Shown: positions 25,520 to 35,115 of the stretch, one piece after another
How positions within the stretch are numbered: the stretch's first letter is position 1
How the letters are laid out: every line of letters starts with the position of its first letter
From: an uncultured Eubacteriales bacterium
Lineage (GTDB): Bacteria > Bacillota > Clostridia > Oscillospirales > Acutalibacteraceae
Reading direction: 5' to 3'
Assembly (NCBI GenBank): GCA_900315785.1
Contig: ONAL01000003.1
Location: 1-64,000, forward strand
Length of the DNA stretch: 64,000 nt
Notes under the pieces: generated by a model
What the model was told of the DNA's origin: nothing
What the model saw: the letters and a program-made list of their open reading frames with translations, nothing else
Databases searched by the model: none
Program-made: the position numbers and the translations under genes

Positions 25520-25969
25520 ATGTCAAAAATCGAAAAAGAAAATGTCACTACCAAAGAGGTTGAGTACAGTCTGAAGGATATCGACGACAAGATACTTCTT
25601 AATCTACGAGATCTTGGTATGCGGTTGCGTTTCCTTTATGACGGCAAAGACAGTCAGCGACGCGCGCTGATACTCCTGCTCAAAAGCGGCAGCATGTCGC
25701 AGCGCGAGCTCACGGACAGGCTTGACATCAAGCCCGGCTCTATGAGCGAGGTTCTGAACAAGCTCGACAACAAGGGCTTGATTGAACGTTCCCCTTTGGA
25801 ATCAGACAAGCGAACAGCTATGGTTTCACTGACGGAGGACGGTACAAAGAAGGCTTTACAAGCGCTTGAATACCGAACCGAGAAACGTCTTGAGATGTTC
25901 TCTGCTTTGGATGATGACGAAAAAATCACACTGCTTTTACTGTTAGAGCGTATTAATGATAACCTTTGA
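25520..25969 (+). CDS. MarR-family transcriptional regulator
   Basis: The 149-residue protein has a MarR winged helix (SQRRALILLLKSGSMSQRELTDRLDIKPGSMSEVLNKLDNKGLI, wing ERSPLESDKRTAMVSLTEDG) between N- and C-terminal dimerisation helices. The ribosome-binding site is GGAGAGAGAG before the ATG. Two matching palindromic arms in its promoter point to autoregulation. The YbeY-like gene starts 65 bp downstream with no terminator between them, so the two are probably cotranscribed. The ligand is unknown. Confidence 0.9.
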   Translation: MSKIEKENVTTKEVEYSLKDIDDKILLNLRDLGMRLRFLYDGKDSQRRALILLLKSGSMSQRELTDRLDIKPGSMSEVLNKLDNKGLIERSPLESDKRTAMVSLTEDGTKKALQALEYRTEKRLEMFSALDDDEKITLLLLLERINDNL

Positions 25970-26034
25970 GAAGTTCACTACCTAAGCCGCCGCTAGAGCT
26001 TTAGCGCATGCTTAGTACGAAATGGGTGACGGTT

Positions 26035-26505
26035 ATGGCTGACAAACTGAAGGTAATCATCAAAAACGAGCAAAAAGAGGTAAAAATTCAGACTGGGGTA
26101 AGAATGCTCTTGAGACGTTGCTGCCACGCCATACTCGAAAACGAAAACTTTACGGGTTCGGCGGAAATCGAAATCCACTTTATGGATAGAGAGGGTTACA
26201 TCAGAGTATCCGACGAGTTTTGCGGAGAAACCGTTAAGACCGAGGCGTTTACCGTCGCAGGCGACGCGGAGTGTTCGGACGGAGTAAGGAGGCTCGGCGC
26301 CATTTACATGAGCGTTGAGGACATCTACTTGAACGCCAAGAAAACGAACACAACTTCCCAGCGCAGGCTTGCACATCTTACGGCTCACGGAGTTCTGGAG
26401 CTTCTGGGATATCCCGTCGGAAAAGACATTGCCAAAAATGATAAGGCGGACAGAGCGCTGGCTCAGCTCGGACTCAGCGCGAGACCGAATTATTACTATG
26501 CCTAG
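26035..26505 (+). CDS. YbeY-like protein lacking the metal-binding histidines (paralogue 1)
   Basis: The 156-residue protein resembles clostridial YbeY (RNA maturation nuclease) along its length: KLKVIIKNEQKEVKIQTGVRMLLRRCCHAI at the start and QRRLAHLTAHGVLELLGYPV near the end. In YbeY the metal site is H-x3-H-x5-H; here only the first H remains (H-GVL-E-LLGYP-V), and the conserved TDVLSF segment is also gone. A catalytic role is therefore doubtful. The start at 26035 follows a GGGTGACGG. It lies downstream of the MarR gene. A second divergent copy is at 36989-37474. Confidence 0.75.
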   Translation: MADKLKVIIKNEQKEVKIQTGVRMLLRRCCHAILENENFTGSAEIEIHFMDREGYIRVSDEFCGETVKTEAFTVAGDAECSDGVRRLGAIYMSVEDIYLNAKKTNTTSQRRLAHLTAHGVLELLGYPVGKDIAKNDKADRALAQLGLSARPNYYYA

Positions 26506-26512
26506 TTTTTAG

Positions 26513-26539
26513 GGAGCTGTCAGAGACAGCTCCTTTTTT
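26513..26539 (+). terminator. Terminator after the marR-ybeY-like unit
   Basis: GGAGCTGT/ACAGCTCC stem with a 5-nt loop followed by TTTTTT, 8 nt after the stop codon. Confidence 0.9.
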
Positions 26540-26573
26540 ATGCGATTTTCCCTTCTAAAAAAGCTAAAAGGTA

Positions 26574-26608
26574 CAAAAACGGCTCCCAAACGGGAGCCGT
26601 CAATTTTT
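26574..26608 (-). terminator. Terminator of the alarmone synthetase gene
   Basis: ACGGCTCCC/GGGAGCCGT stem (26579-26600) with a TTTTTG run on the minus strand. A T-run on the plus side as well makes it potentially bidirectional. Confidence 0.85.
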
Positions 26609-26628
26609 ATGTTGTTAAGTTTTTAACG

Positions 26629-27387
26629 TTATCCGAGGTTAATATCGAACTTTTTGAGCTTTTCAAAGATGATTTCTTCCTCGCTCTGTTCGCCTCTTTC
26701 GCTGTCAATTTTCGTTCGGATATTCTTCATCATATTATCCGTCGCAGCTATTACCTCTGCGCATTTGCGCAGCTGCTCGGCGATATCCGCCGCGTTCCTG
26801 ACGTTCTGCTTATACTTAATCTGGTGCTCAAGACTCGCCCAGAAATCCATAGCGATTGTTCGAATCTGAATCTCGGCGTGCACGTTCTTCACCTCGTTCG
26901 AGAAGAAAATCGGAACGGAGACTATAAGATGCAAGCTGCGGTAACCGTTGGGCTTCGGGTTCTTGATATAGTCCTTGCGGCTGATGAGCGTGATGTCCGC
27001 CTGTCGGATGAAAGCGTCCGCGATACTGTAGATATCGTCGACATAGGAGCAGATAACTCTGATTCCCGCGATATCGTGCAGATTCTGCTCGATGTTGTCC
27101 CTGGTCATCTCGAGTCCCAGACGTCCGAGCTTTTCCATAATGCTGGTCTGGCTCTTGAGACGGGTGTGAATTGAGCTGATGGGGTTTCTTCTGTAACGAA
27201 CCTCAAACTCGGTGTTGAGCACGTCAAACTTGGTTTTTATTTCCTTAATCGCGCAGTTGTAGCCGAGCAGAAGCTCCTTGAAGTCGAGCATGGAATCGAG
27301 CATGTTTTTCGCATGCTCCAAAAGCATATCCTGAGTTAAGTTTCCCTCGGGAATAGGTCCGAGCAAAGCTAGATTATTATTGTCCAT
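26629..27387 (-). CDS. Small alarmone synthetase (RelA/SpoT domain)
   Basis: The 252-residue cytosolic enzyme has the (p)ppGpp synthetase fold of RelQ/YjbM type. Key segments are SSIHTRLKSQTSIMEKL, HDIAGIRVICSYVDDIYSIADAF, KDYIKNPKPNGYRSLHLIV and VHAEIQIRTIAMDFWASLEHQIKYK; the YRSLH and EIQIRT motifs carry substrate-binding and catalytic residues. It has no hydrolase, TGS or ACT domain, so it should only make the alarmone from ATP and GDP/GTP. An AAGGAG ribosome-binding site precedes the ATG. It is a single-gene unit. Confidence 0.93.
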   Translation of the reverse strand: MDNNNLALLGPIPEGNLTQDMLLEHAKNMLDSMLDFKELLLGYNCAIKEIKTKFDVLNTEFEVRYRRNPISSIHTRLKSQTSIMEKLGRLGLEMTRDNIEQNLHDIAGIRVICSYVDDIYSIADAFIRQADITLISRKDYIKNPKPNGYRSLHLIVSVPIFFSNEVKNVHAEIQIRTIAMDFWASLEHQIKYKQNVRNAADIAEQLRKCAEVIAATDNMMKNIRTKIDSERGEQSEEEIIFEKLKKFDINLG

Positions 27388-27470
27388 TTTGTATCTCCTT
27401 GGAGTAAAATAAGCTGTAATTATATGATATAATAAATCCCCTGCGAAATCAAGCGAAAACGCTCTTAATG

Positions 27471-27499
27471 TTGACTAAAAAATCGGTTTGTGATATAAT
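27471..27499 (+). promoter_or_regulatory. mgtE leader promoter
   Basis: TTGACT (27471-27476), 17-nt spacer and TATAAT (27494-27499) place transcription start near 27506, giving a leader of about 240 nt before the mgtE start codon. Confidence 0.75.
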
Positions 27500-27533
27500 T
27501 TTGGTACTCTATGAAAAAAGTGAGGTGGGTAAA

Positions 27534-27629
27534 GTGACATACGGCGACAGTACGGGCATACACATACGACGGCAGTCAGGTATTTTTTCAAAAACGTCCC
27601 GCGTCGGACGTCCTTTACTCGCGTTTTAA
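27534..27629 (+). CDS. Possible 31-codon leader ORF upstream of mgtE
   Basis: A GTG at 27534 follows GAGGTGGG at a good distance and opens a 31-codon frame ending in TAA at 27629 (first residues MTYGDSTGIHIRR, last RPLLAF). The reading frame spans an ACGTCC/GGACGT hairpin, and its stop lies inside a 9-bp hairpin (27620-27646) that precedes a terminator. The position suits a leader peptide whose translation decides whether the terminator forms. The amino-acid sequence matches no leader peptide that I can name. Chance remains possible. Confidence 0.4.
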   Translation: MTYGDSTGIHIRRQSGIFSKTSRVGRPLLAF

Positions 27630-27663
27630 TTTCGATATAAAATGCGATAAACCCTGAATTGTT

Positions 27664-27696
27664 GTCCCTGAACGGTATGTCCGACAGGGATTTTTT
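27664..27696 (+). terminator. Attenuator terminator in the mgtE leader
   Basis: TCCCTG (27665-27670) pairs with CAGGGA (27685-27690), followed by TTTTTT, 48 nt before the mgtE start. An earlier CCCTGAA at 27652-27658 could compete for CAGGGA. The leader does not show the conserved M-box sequences, so the controlling element is unassigned. Confidence 0.7.
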
Positions 27697-27744
27697 GCGT
27701 TTGACCCGTTTCTGCTGACTAAAAACACAGAACGGAGTGAGAAA

Positions 27745-29166
27745 ATGAACGAAAACATCATGACAAACACCCCCGAAACCACCGTACATCCCGACTATGA
27801 AAGCGAGATTATCAGGATAATCAGGGGTAATTATTCGCCGAAAGCCGCTCAGGCGAAGCTTGAGGACTATCACGGCAACGACATAGCTCAGGCTATGGAT
27901 TCGCTGACCCTGACGGAGAGAAAAAAGCTCTACAGAATCTGCGACGCGTCAATGCTCGCCGAGGCTCTGGAAAGACTTGACGAGGACGAGGCGGGAGTTT
28001 ATCTCAACGAGATGGATTTGAAGAAAGCCGCCGATGTTGTAGGCGAGCTTGAAACGGACGCCGCGTCCGATATTTTAAAGGAAATCCAGAAGGACAAGCG
28101 CTCTCTGCTTATCGAAGCTCTTGAGCCCGAGGTCAGAAAAGCTATCCGACTGATTGATTCGTTTGACGACGACGAAATCGGCAGCCGAATGACGACGAAC
28201 TGTATCGTTATCCGCGAAAACCTGACCGTTCCCCAGGCTATGAACGAGCTTGTCTCACAGGCTGAGGAGAACGACAACATCGCGACGATTTTTGCCGTCG
28301 ACGAGGACGACGAGTTCTACGGAGCCATCGACCTCAAGGACTTAATCACAGCCAGAAAGAACACGGCGCTTGACGATTTGATTGTCACGTCCTTCCCCTA
28401 CGTTTACGCTAACGAGGCGATTGACGACTGTATCGAAAAGCTCAAGGACTACAGCGAGAACTCGATTCCCGTGCTCGATAACCGCAACAAGTTTCTCGGC
28501 GTAATCACGTCGCAGAGCGTTGTCGAGGTTGTCGACGACGAGATGAGCGAGGACTACGCACGTCTCGCGGGTCTTACCGCCGAGGAGGATTTGAAGGAAC
28601 CGCTCTTCCAGAGCGTCAAGAAGCGTATGCCCTGGCTCTTAGCACTTCTGGTGCTCGGTATGCTGGTATCGAGCGTCGTCGGAGTGTTCGAGGCGGTTGT
28701 ATCTCAGCTCACGCTGATTATGGCGTTCCAGTCGCTTATCCTCGATATGGCCGGTAACGTCGGAACCCAGAGCCTCGCGGTGACAATCCGAGTGCTGGTC
28801 GACGAGAACCTGACCTTCAAACAGAAGCTGAACTTTGTGTTCAAGGAGACGAGGGTCGGACTTTTCAACGGAATTTTGCTCGGCGTTATTTCGGTAATAT
28901 TTGTAGGACTTTACATAATGCTCGTCAAACAGAAGGCTGCGGGCTTCGCGTTCGCGGTTTCGGGCTGTATCGGAACGGCGCTCACGCTCGCAATGCTGAT
29001 TTCCAGCGCTGTGGGAACGCTTATCCCAATGTTCTTCAAAAGAATTAAAATCGACCCCGCGGTCGCTTCGGGTCCGCTTATCACGACGGTGAACGACCTT
29101 GTCGCGGTAGTAACCTACTACGGCTTGAGCTGGGTTTTCCTTATCAACTTAATGCATTTTTCATAA
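27745..29166 (+). CDS. mgtE: Magnesium transporter MgtE
   Basis: The 473-residue magnesium channel has an N-terminal superhelical MgtE_N domain (residues ~20-140), two CBS domains (~145-265; MTTNCIVIRENLTVPQAMNEL and FPYVYANEAIDDCIEKLKDY) that sense intracellular Mg2+, and five membrane helices (LLALLVLGMLVSSVVGVFEA, LILDMAGNVGTQSLAVTIRVL, GILLGVISVIFVGLYIML, FAVSGCIGTALTLAMLIS, NDLVAVVTYYGLSWVFL). The pore-lining ITTVNDLVAV and the GNVGTQS motif are intact. GGAGTGAG precedes the ATG. It is preceded by a long leader with an attenuator. Confidence 0.96.
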   Translation: MNENIMTNTPETTVHPDYESEIIRIIRGNYSPKAAQAKLEDYHGNDIAQAMDSLTLTERKKLYRICDASMLAEALERLDEDEAGVYLNEMDLKKAADVVGELETDAASDILKEIQKDKRSLLIEALEPEVRKAIRLIDSFDDDEIGSRMTTNCIVIRENLTVPQAMNELVSQAEENDNIATIFAVDEDDEFYGAIDLKDLITARKNTALDDLIVTSFPYVYANEAIDDCIEKLKDYSENSIPVLDNRNKFLGVITSQSVVEVVDDEMSEDYARLAGLTAEEDLKEPLFQSVKKRMPWLLALLVLGMLVSSVVGVFEAVVSQLTLIMAFQSLILDMAGNVGTQSLAVTIRVLVDENLTFKQKLNFVFKETRVGLFNGILLGVISVIFVGLYIMLVKQKAAGFAFAVSGCIGTALTLAMLISSAVGTLIPMFFKRIKIDPAVASGPLITTVNDLVAVVTYYGLSWVFLINLMHFS

Positions 29167-29172
29167 CAGAAA

Positions 29173-29200
29173 CGGGACGGATTATCCGTCCCGCTTTTTA
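29173..29200 (+). terminator. Terminator after mgtE
   Basis: CGGGACGG/CCGTCCCG stem with a short loop followed by a CTTTTTA run; it just touches the 3' end of the convergent GTPase gene. Confidence 0.88.
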
Positions 29201-31765
29201 CAGTGCTTCGATTATTCTGCGGATTTCTTCCTCTGCCTCGCTGACCTCTTCATAGAAGGCTCTCGCGGGAACCCTGAGGGCTCCGTTTCCGAGGATAATC
29301 AGCTGTTCGAGCGCGTCCGAGGTAACGACACGCACGAGGTTGTTTTTGGTAAGCGTCTTGCTGACCTTCTCGATATACATATCGGCGGTCTCGGCTTCCT
29401 TTGTATAAACAATGCTTATGCCGCCCGACTGCTCGACCTCGCGCGTTGCGCCCTTGACCTTGTATGCGTCAAACACGACAATCAGCTCGCACTTGCAGTA
29501 GCCCTGATAATTGCAGAGGATATTCACGAGCGCCGAACGCGCCGCGTCGATATTCCCCTCCGAGAGCTTTCTGAGATTGTCCCAGGAGAAAATCACATTG
29601 TAGCCGTCCACAAGAACGTATTCCTTATCTATGGTAACGTCCTTTTTCGGGCGGTATTTTTGCGCCTTGCTGTCCTCGGCTGTGACCGTGCGTCTGACCT
29701 CGGGAGCGGATTTGCGCTTAATCGCGCCGTAGGTCTGCTCAAAGATTCCCATAAGCTCCTTATCGAGCGCGAAGATATCCTTCTGAGAGGTTATCTGTCT
29801 GAACGCCGCCTTTTTATTGACCGCCTGCTTTATCGGTGAGAGCGCGCTCGGCAGATGCATTCTGCTCCTGACCTCGTCCCATTTCACGTTGTGACCCGCG
29901 CCGTGTGAGCAGAAAACCGAGTCGGCGGTGTTGATAACATCCGCGTCGGGATTGTAGCCGATTTGGGCAATAACCTCGTCAGCGTTGTGGCACTCCTCGT
30001 AGCCCTTGAGTGAAAGGCTGAGTCTGCCCTCTCCCCTCGTGTACTTTATGACCTCGGAGCTGTAATCGCGCATTTCAAAAACAGGCGCGCTGCCCTTTAT
30101 CACCGTATATTCTCCGATGAGCTCGGGCGGGCTGAAATGACCGTTCATACGGCTGATGTCGTTCATCGCTCTGCCGACGTTGTCGTTCGGAACCTCGAGC
30201 ACAAAGTCGTAGACAGGCTCCAGAAGCACGCTTTGCGCGGAGCGGAGCCCCTGACGGACGGCTCGGTAAGTAGCCTGACGGAAGTCGCCGCCCTCGGTGT
30301 GCTTCGGGTGAGCCTTGCCCGAGGCGAGAGTAATCTCCATATCTGTAATCGGCGAGCCCGTGAGAACGCCGATGTGAGTTTTCTCGTAAAGGTGAGTCAG
30401 AATAAGCCGCTGCCAGTTTTTATCAAGCGCGTCCGTCGGACAGTCGGACTTGAACACAAGACCGCTGTCGCGCTTTAAGGGCTTGAGAATCAAGTGAACC
30501 TCGGCGTAATGTCTGAGCGGTTCAAAGTGACCGATACCCTCGACGGTGTTTCTGATTGTTTCCTTGTAAATGATATTGCCCTGACCGAAGCTCACGTCAA
30601 AGCCGAAGCGCTCCTTAATCACGGCGCTGAGCACCTCGAGCTGGATTTCTCCCATTAGTCGGAGCTGGATTTCGCCGAGGGTTTCGTTCCACGAAACCGC
30701 GAGCGCAGGGTCCTCGGCTTCGAGTATCTTCATCTTCTCGAGAGCTACACGGGCGTCGACGCCGTCGGGCAGCTCAAGCCGATATGTGAGCACGGGTTCA
30801 AGCACGGGCATTGCCGAGCTTTTCTCAAATCCCAGACCGTCGCCCGAATGTGTAAAGCTCAGACCTGTCACTGCGCAGACCTCGCCCGCCTCGGCGGTTT
30901 CCGAGGGTGTGAACCTCTCGCCCGAGTAAAAGCGAATCTGAGTGACCTTTTCTCCGTCCGAATTATCGGAGCTTCTGACGACTTCTCTGACCCTGAGGCT
31001 TCCGCCTGTGAGCTTGAGCCAGGTCAGGCGGTTGCCCTGAGCGTCCTCGGAAATCTTGTAAACCTTCGCGCCGAAATCCGAGGGGTAATCGGGCTGACGC
31101 GTGAATTTATCGAACACGTTCAGGAACTCCTCTACGCCCTTGAGCCTGAGCGCCGAGCCGAACATAACAGGAAAAACCTTTCTCTGCGCAATCGCCGAGC
31201 GGATATCGTCGTCAGATATGCCCTCGGCATAGTATTTCTCGAGCAATCCGTCATCGCAGACCGCCACTTCCTCGAGGAAATCGTCGCCTGTGCAGTCCGA
31301 AAAATCGGCGAAGCCGCCGCCGAGACGTTCGCTGAGCTGTGACATTACCCTGTGCCTGTCGGCTCCGTCCAAATCCATTTTGTTCACGAAAACAAACACG
31401 GGAACCCTGTAGCGTCTGAGCAGCCGCCAGAGCGTAGCCGTATGGCTCTGAACGCCCTCGCTGCCGCTGACGACGAGCACAGCGTAGTCGAGCACCTGCA
31501 TTGTGCGCTCGGTCTCCGCCGAAAAATCAACGTGACCGGGGGTATCGAGCAGCGTGACGGCGCTCTCGCCCCACGAAAGTCTCGCGAGCTTCGAAAATAT
31601 TGTAATGCCTCTGCTTCTCTCGAGGCTGAAATTATCAAGAAACGAGTTGCCGTGGTCGACACGTCCGAGCTTGCCTATGCTTCCCGAAAGGTAAAGCATA
31701 GCTTCCGAAAAGGTCGTTTTGCCCGAATCAACGTGAGCCAGAATACCCGCAACAATCTTTTTCAT
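29198..31765 (-). CDS. Tet(M)-like translational GTPase fused to a NYN RNase domain
   Basis: The 855-residue protein has an EF-G/Tet(M)-like body: G1 AHVDSGKTT, G2 RGITI, G3 DTPGHVDF, G4 NKMD, then domains II-V (GEIQLRLMGEIQLEVLSAVIKERFGFDV; NDNVGRAMNDISRMNGHF). After about residue 620 a linker leads to a YacP-like NYN domain (DKEYVLVDGYNVIFSWDNL, ELIVVFDAYKV, VVTSDALEQ). Tet(M) proteins end near 640 residues, so the extra ~200 residues are a fusion. NYN domains are RNA endonucleases in known cases. It may rescue or inspect stalled ribosomes; tetracycline resistance cannot be assumed. The start at 31765 has GGTG upstream. Confidence 0.88.
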   Translation of the reverse strand: MKKIVAGILAHVDSGKTTFSEAMLYLSGSIGKLGRVDHGNSFLDNFSLERSRGITIFSKLARLSWGESAVTLLDTPGHVDFSAETERTMQVLDYAVLVVSGSEGVQSHTATLWRLLRRYRVPVFVFVNKMDLDGADRHRVMSQLSERLGGGFADFSDCTGDDFLEEVAVCDDGLLEKYYAEGISDDDIRSAIAQRKVFPVMFGSALRLKGVEEFLNVFDKFTRQPDYPSDFGAKVYKISEDAQGNRLTWLKLTGGSLRVREVVRSSDNSDGEKVTQIRFYSGERFTPSETAEAGEVCAVTGLSFTHSGDGLGFEKSSAMPVLEPVLTYRLELPDGVDARVALEKMKILEAEDPALAVSWNETLGEIQLRLMGEIQLEVLSAVIKERFGFDVSFGQGNIIYKETIRNTVEGIGHFEPLRHYAEVHLILKPLKRDSGLVFKSDCPTDALDKNWQRLILTHLYEKTHIGVLTGSPITDMEITLASGKAHPKHTEGGDFRQATYRAVRQGLRSAQSVLLEPVYDFVLEVPNDNVGRAMNDISRMNGHFSPPELIGEYTVIKGSAPVFEMRDYSSEVIKYTRGEGRLSLSLKGYEECHNADEVIAQIGYNPDADVINTADSVFCSHGAGHNVKWDEVRSRMHLPSALSPIKQAVNKKAAFRQITSQKDIFALDKELMGIFEQTYGAIKRKSAPEVRRTVTAEDSKAQKYRPKKDVTIDKEYVLVDGYNVIFSWDNLRKLSEGNIDAARSALVNILCNYQGYCKCELIVVFDAYKVKGATREVEQSGGISIVYTKEAETADMYIEKVSKTLTKNNLVRVVTSDALEQLIILGNGALRVPARAFYEEVSEAEEEIRRIIEAL

Positions 31766-31845
31766 AGTATCACCGACATAATAATACAATAAATCCAACA
31801 CCTTGTCCAGTTTGAATTATTCTCAAATTAATTACGCGGTAAGCC

Positions 31846-31873
31846 TTGATTAACTGTATAAATATGTTATAAT
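31846..31873 (+). promoter_or_regulatory. sufC promoter
   Basis: TTGATT (31846-31851), 16-nt spacer and TATAAT (31868-31873), 48 nt upstream of the sufC start. Confidence 0.65.
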
Positions 31874-31920
31874 TGTATAATGAATAATATTGGATTTTAT
31901 GGAGTTTAAGGAGGAAAAGG

Positions 31921-32661
31921 ATGTTAAAAATTCAGGACTTATCCTTCAGGGTCGATAACGACGGTCAGGATAAGGAAATCATACAGAACATCAATCTGGA
32001 AATCCCCGCGGGCAAGCTGTTCGTTATCACGGGTCCGAACGGCGGCGGCAAGTCAACTCTCGCAAAGCTGATTGCGGGAATCGAGAAGCCCACCTCGGGA
32101 AAGATTATCTTTAACGGAGAGGATATCACCGAAAAAAGCATTACCGAAAGGGCCAGAATGGGTATCGCGTTCGCGTTCCAGCAGCCCGTCAAGTTCAAGG
32201 GAATCCGCGTGCTTGACCTCATCCGTCTGGCTGCAGGCAAAAAGCTGACCGTAACCGAGGCGTGCGTTTATCTCTCGTCCGTAGGTCTCTGCGCCCGCGA
32301 GTACATTGACCGCGAGGTCAACTCGAGCCTTTCGGGCGGCGAGCTCAAGCGAATTGAGATTGCGACCGTTCTCGCAAGGCAGTCGCTGCTCACCGTTTTT
32401 GACGAGCCCGAGGCGGGAATCGACCTCTGGAGCTTCGGAAACCTGATTGAGGTTTTCCGTCAGCAGCGCGAGGAAATCAAGGACAAGACTATCCTCATCA
32501 TTTCACATCAGGAAAGAATCCTCAACATCGCCGATGAAATCGTTGTGCTCGACAGCGGCTTCGTACGCACTCAGGGCAGGAAGGACATCGTTATTCCGTC
32601 GCTCATCGGAACATCATCGGCTGTCAAGGAATGCCGCGGCGCGCAGAAAGGAGAATGCTGA
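31921..32661 (+). CDS. sufC: Fe-S cluster assembly ATPase SufC
   Basis: The 246-residue ABC ATPase has Walker A GPNGGGKST (about 39-47), the signature SLSGGELKRIEIA and Walker B LTVFDEPEAGIDLW. The QQPVKFKGIRVLDL Q-loop and DEPEAGIDL pattern are those of SufC rather than transporters. It drives a SufB-type scaffold in [Fe-S] cluster building in the cytosol. AAGGAGG lies before the ATG. Only one sufB-like gene follows, with no sufD, sufS or sufU, which matches the minimal SufCB (SMS-like) type seen in anaerobes. Confidence 0.93.
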   Translation: MLKIQDLSFRVDNDGQDKEIIQNINLEIPAGKLFVITGPNGGGKSTLAKLIAGIEKPTSGKIIFNGEDITEKSITERARMGIAFAFQQPVKFKGIRVLDLIRLAAGKKLTVTEACVYLSSVGLCAREYIDREVNSSLSGGELKRIEIATVLARQSLLTVFDEPEAGIDLWSFGNLIEVFRQQREEIKDKTILIISHQERILNIADEIVVLDSGFVRTQGRKDIVIPSLIGTSSAVKECRGAQKGEC

Positions 32662-32662
32662 T

Positions 32663-33586
32663 ATGGATTTGAACAATATTCAGAAGTACCTTCTCAAAGA
32701 AATCGCCGATATGGAGGGAACTCCCGACGGAGCCTATAACATCCGCTCCGACAGCTGCGCTATCGACCGCAAGTCGACCGAGAATGTGGAAATCACATCA
32801 AAGGAAATCGGAAGCGGTCTGGACATAAAAATCAAGCCCAACACCAAGGGCGAAACCGTATATATTCCCGTCGTCATCTCAAAGAGCGGACTCAAGGAGG
32901 AAGTGCTCAACGACTTCTTTGTCGGCGAGGGCGCCGATGTGACAATCGTCGCGGGCTGCGGTATCGACAACTGCGGCAACGATGATTCCGAGCACGACGG
33001 AATTCACCGATTCTTTGTCGGCAAGAACGCCAAAATCCGTTACGTCGAGAAGCACTACGGCTCAGGCGACGGCAAGGGCAAGCGTATCCTCAACCCAGTA
33101 ACCGAGGTTTATATGGAAGAGGACAGCTATGTCGAAATGGAAATGGTTCAGATTAAGGGCGTCGACGACACCACCAGAACCACCGTGGCAGACCTCAAGG
33201 CGGGCTCACGTCTTGTGGTAAGAGAAAGACTTATGACACACGGCGACCAGAAGGCGTTCAGCGTTTACACCGTAAATCTCAACGGCGAAGGCGCGGGCGC
33301 GGATATCGTATCGAGAGGCGTTGCGAGGGACGATTCGTACCAGAAGCTCGACCTCAAGATTGTCGGCAACGCGGCTTGCACAGGTCACACGGAATGTGAC
33401 TCTATCATCATGGACAACGGCAAGATTCTGGCTGTTCCCGCACTCGAAGCCAACGACGTTGACGCGTCGCTTGTTCACGAAGCGGCTATCGGAAAAATCG
33501 CGGGCGAGCAGCTAATCAAGCTTATGACGCTCGGACTTACCGAGGCGGAGGCTGAGGAACAGATTATCAACGGCTTCCTCAGATAA
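32663..33586 (+). CDS. sufB: SufB/SufD-family scaffold protein
   Basis: The 307-residue protein starts at an ATG overlapping the sufC end region (GGAGAATGCTGAT upstream). It has the beta-helical SufBD core: RFFVGKNAKIRYVEKHYGSGDG, YMEEDSYVEMEMVQIKGVDDT, GADIVSRGVARDDSYQKLDLKIVGNAACTGHTECDSIIMD, and the C-terminal HEAAIGKIAGEQLIKLMTLGLTEAEAEEQIINGFL. It is shorter than classical SufB (~460), as in minimal SufCB systems. With SufC it should form the cluster-assembly complex. A longer in-frame start inside sufC is rejected. Confidence 0.92.
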   Translation: MDLNNIQKYLLKEIADMEGTPDGAYNIRSDSCAIDRKSTENVEITSKEIGSGLDIKIKPNTKGETVYIPVVISKSGLKEEVLNDFFVGEGADVTIVAGCGIDNCGNDDSEHDGIHRFFVGKNAKIRYVEKHYGSGDGKGKRILNPVTEVYMEEDSYVEMEMVQIKGVDDTTRTTVADLKAGSRLVVRERLMTHGDQKAFSVYTVNLNGEGAGADIVSRGVARDDSYQKLDLKIVGNAACTGHTECDSIIMDNGKILAVPALEANDVDASLVHEAAIGKIAGEQLIKLMTLGLTEAEAEEQIINGFLR

Positions 33587-35113
<1,527 letters not shown>

Positions 35114-35115
35114 TT

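Noticed and set aside
27511..27537. Eight-codon ORF MKKVRWVK in the mgtE leader
   Set aside because: It would start about 5 nt from the predicted transcript start and has no ribosome-binding site.
27506..27744. M-box (ykoK) magnesium riboswitch upstream of mgtE
   Set aside because: The conserved M-box strings are not found; the leader is reported as an unassigned attenuator.
29198..31765. Tetracycline-resistance gene
   Set aside because: The GTPase is Tet(M)-like but carries a NYN domain and sits in a plain chromosomal setting with no mobile-element context; resistance cannot be claimed.
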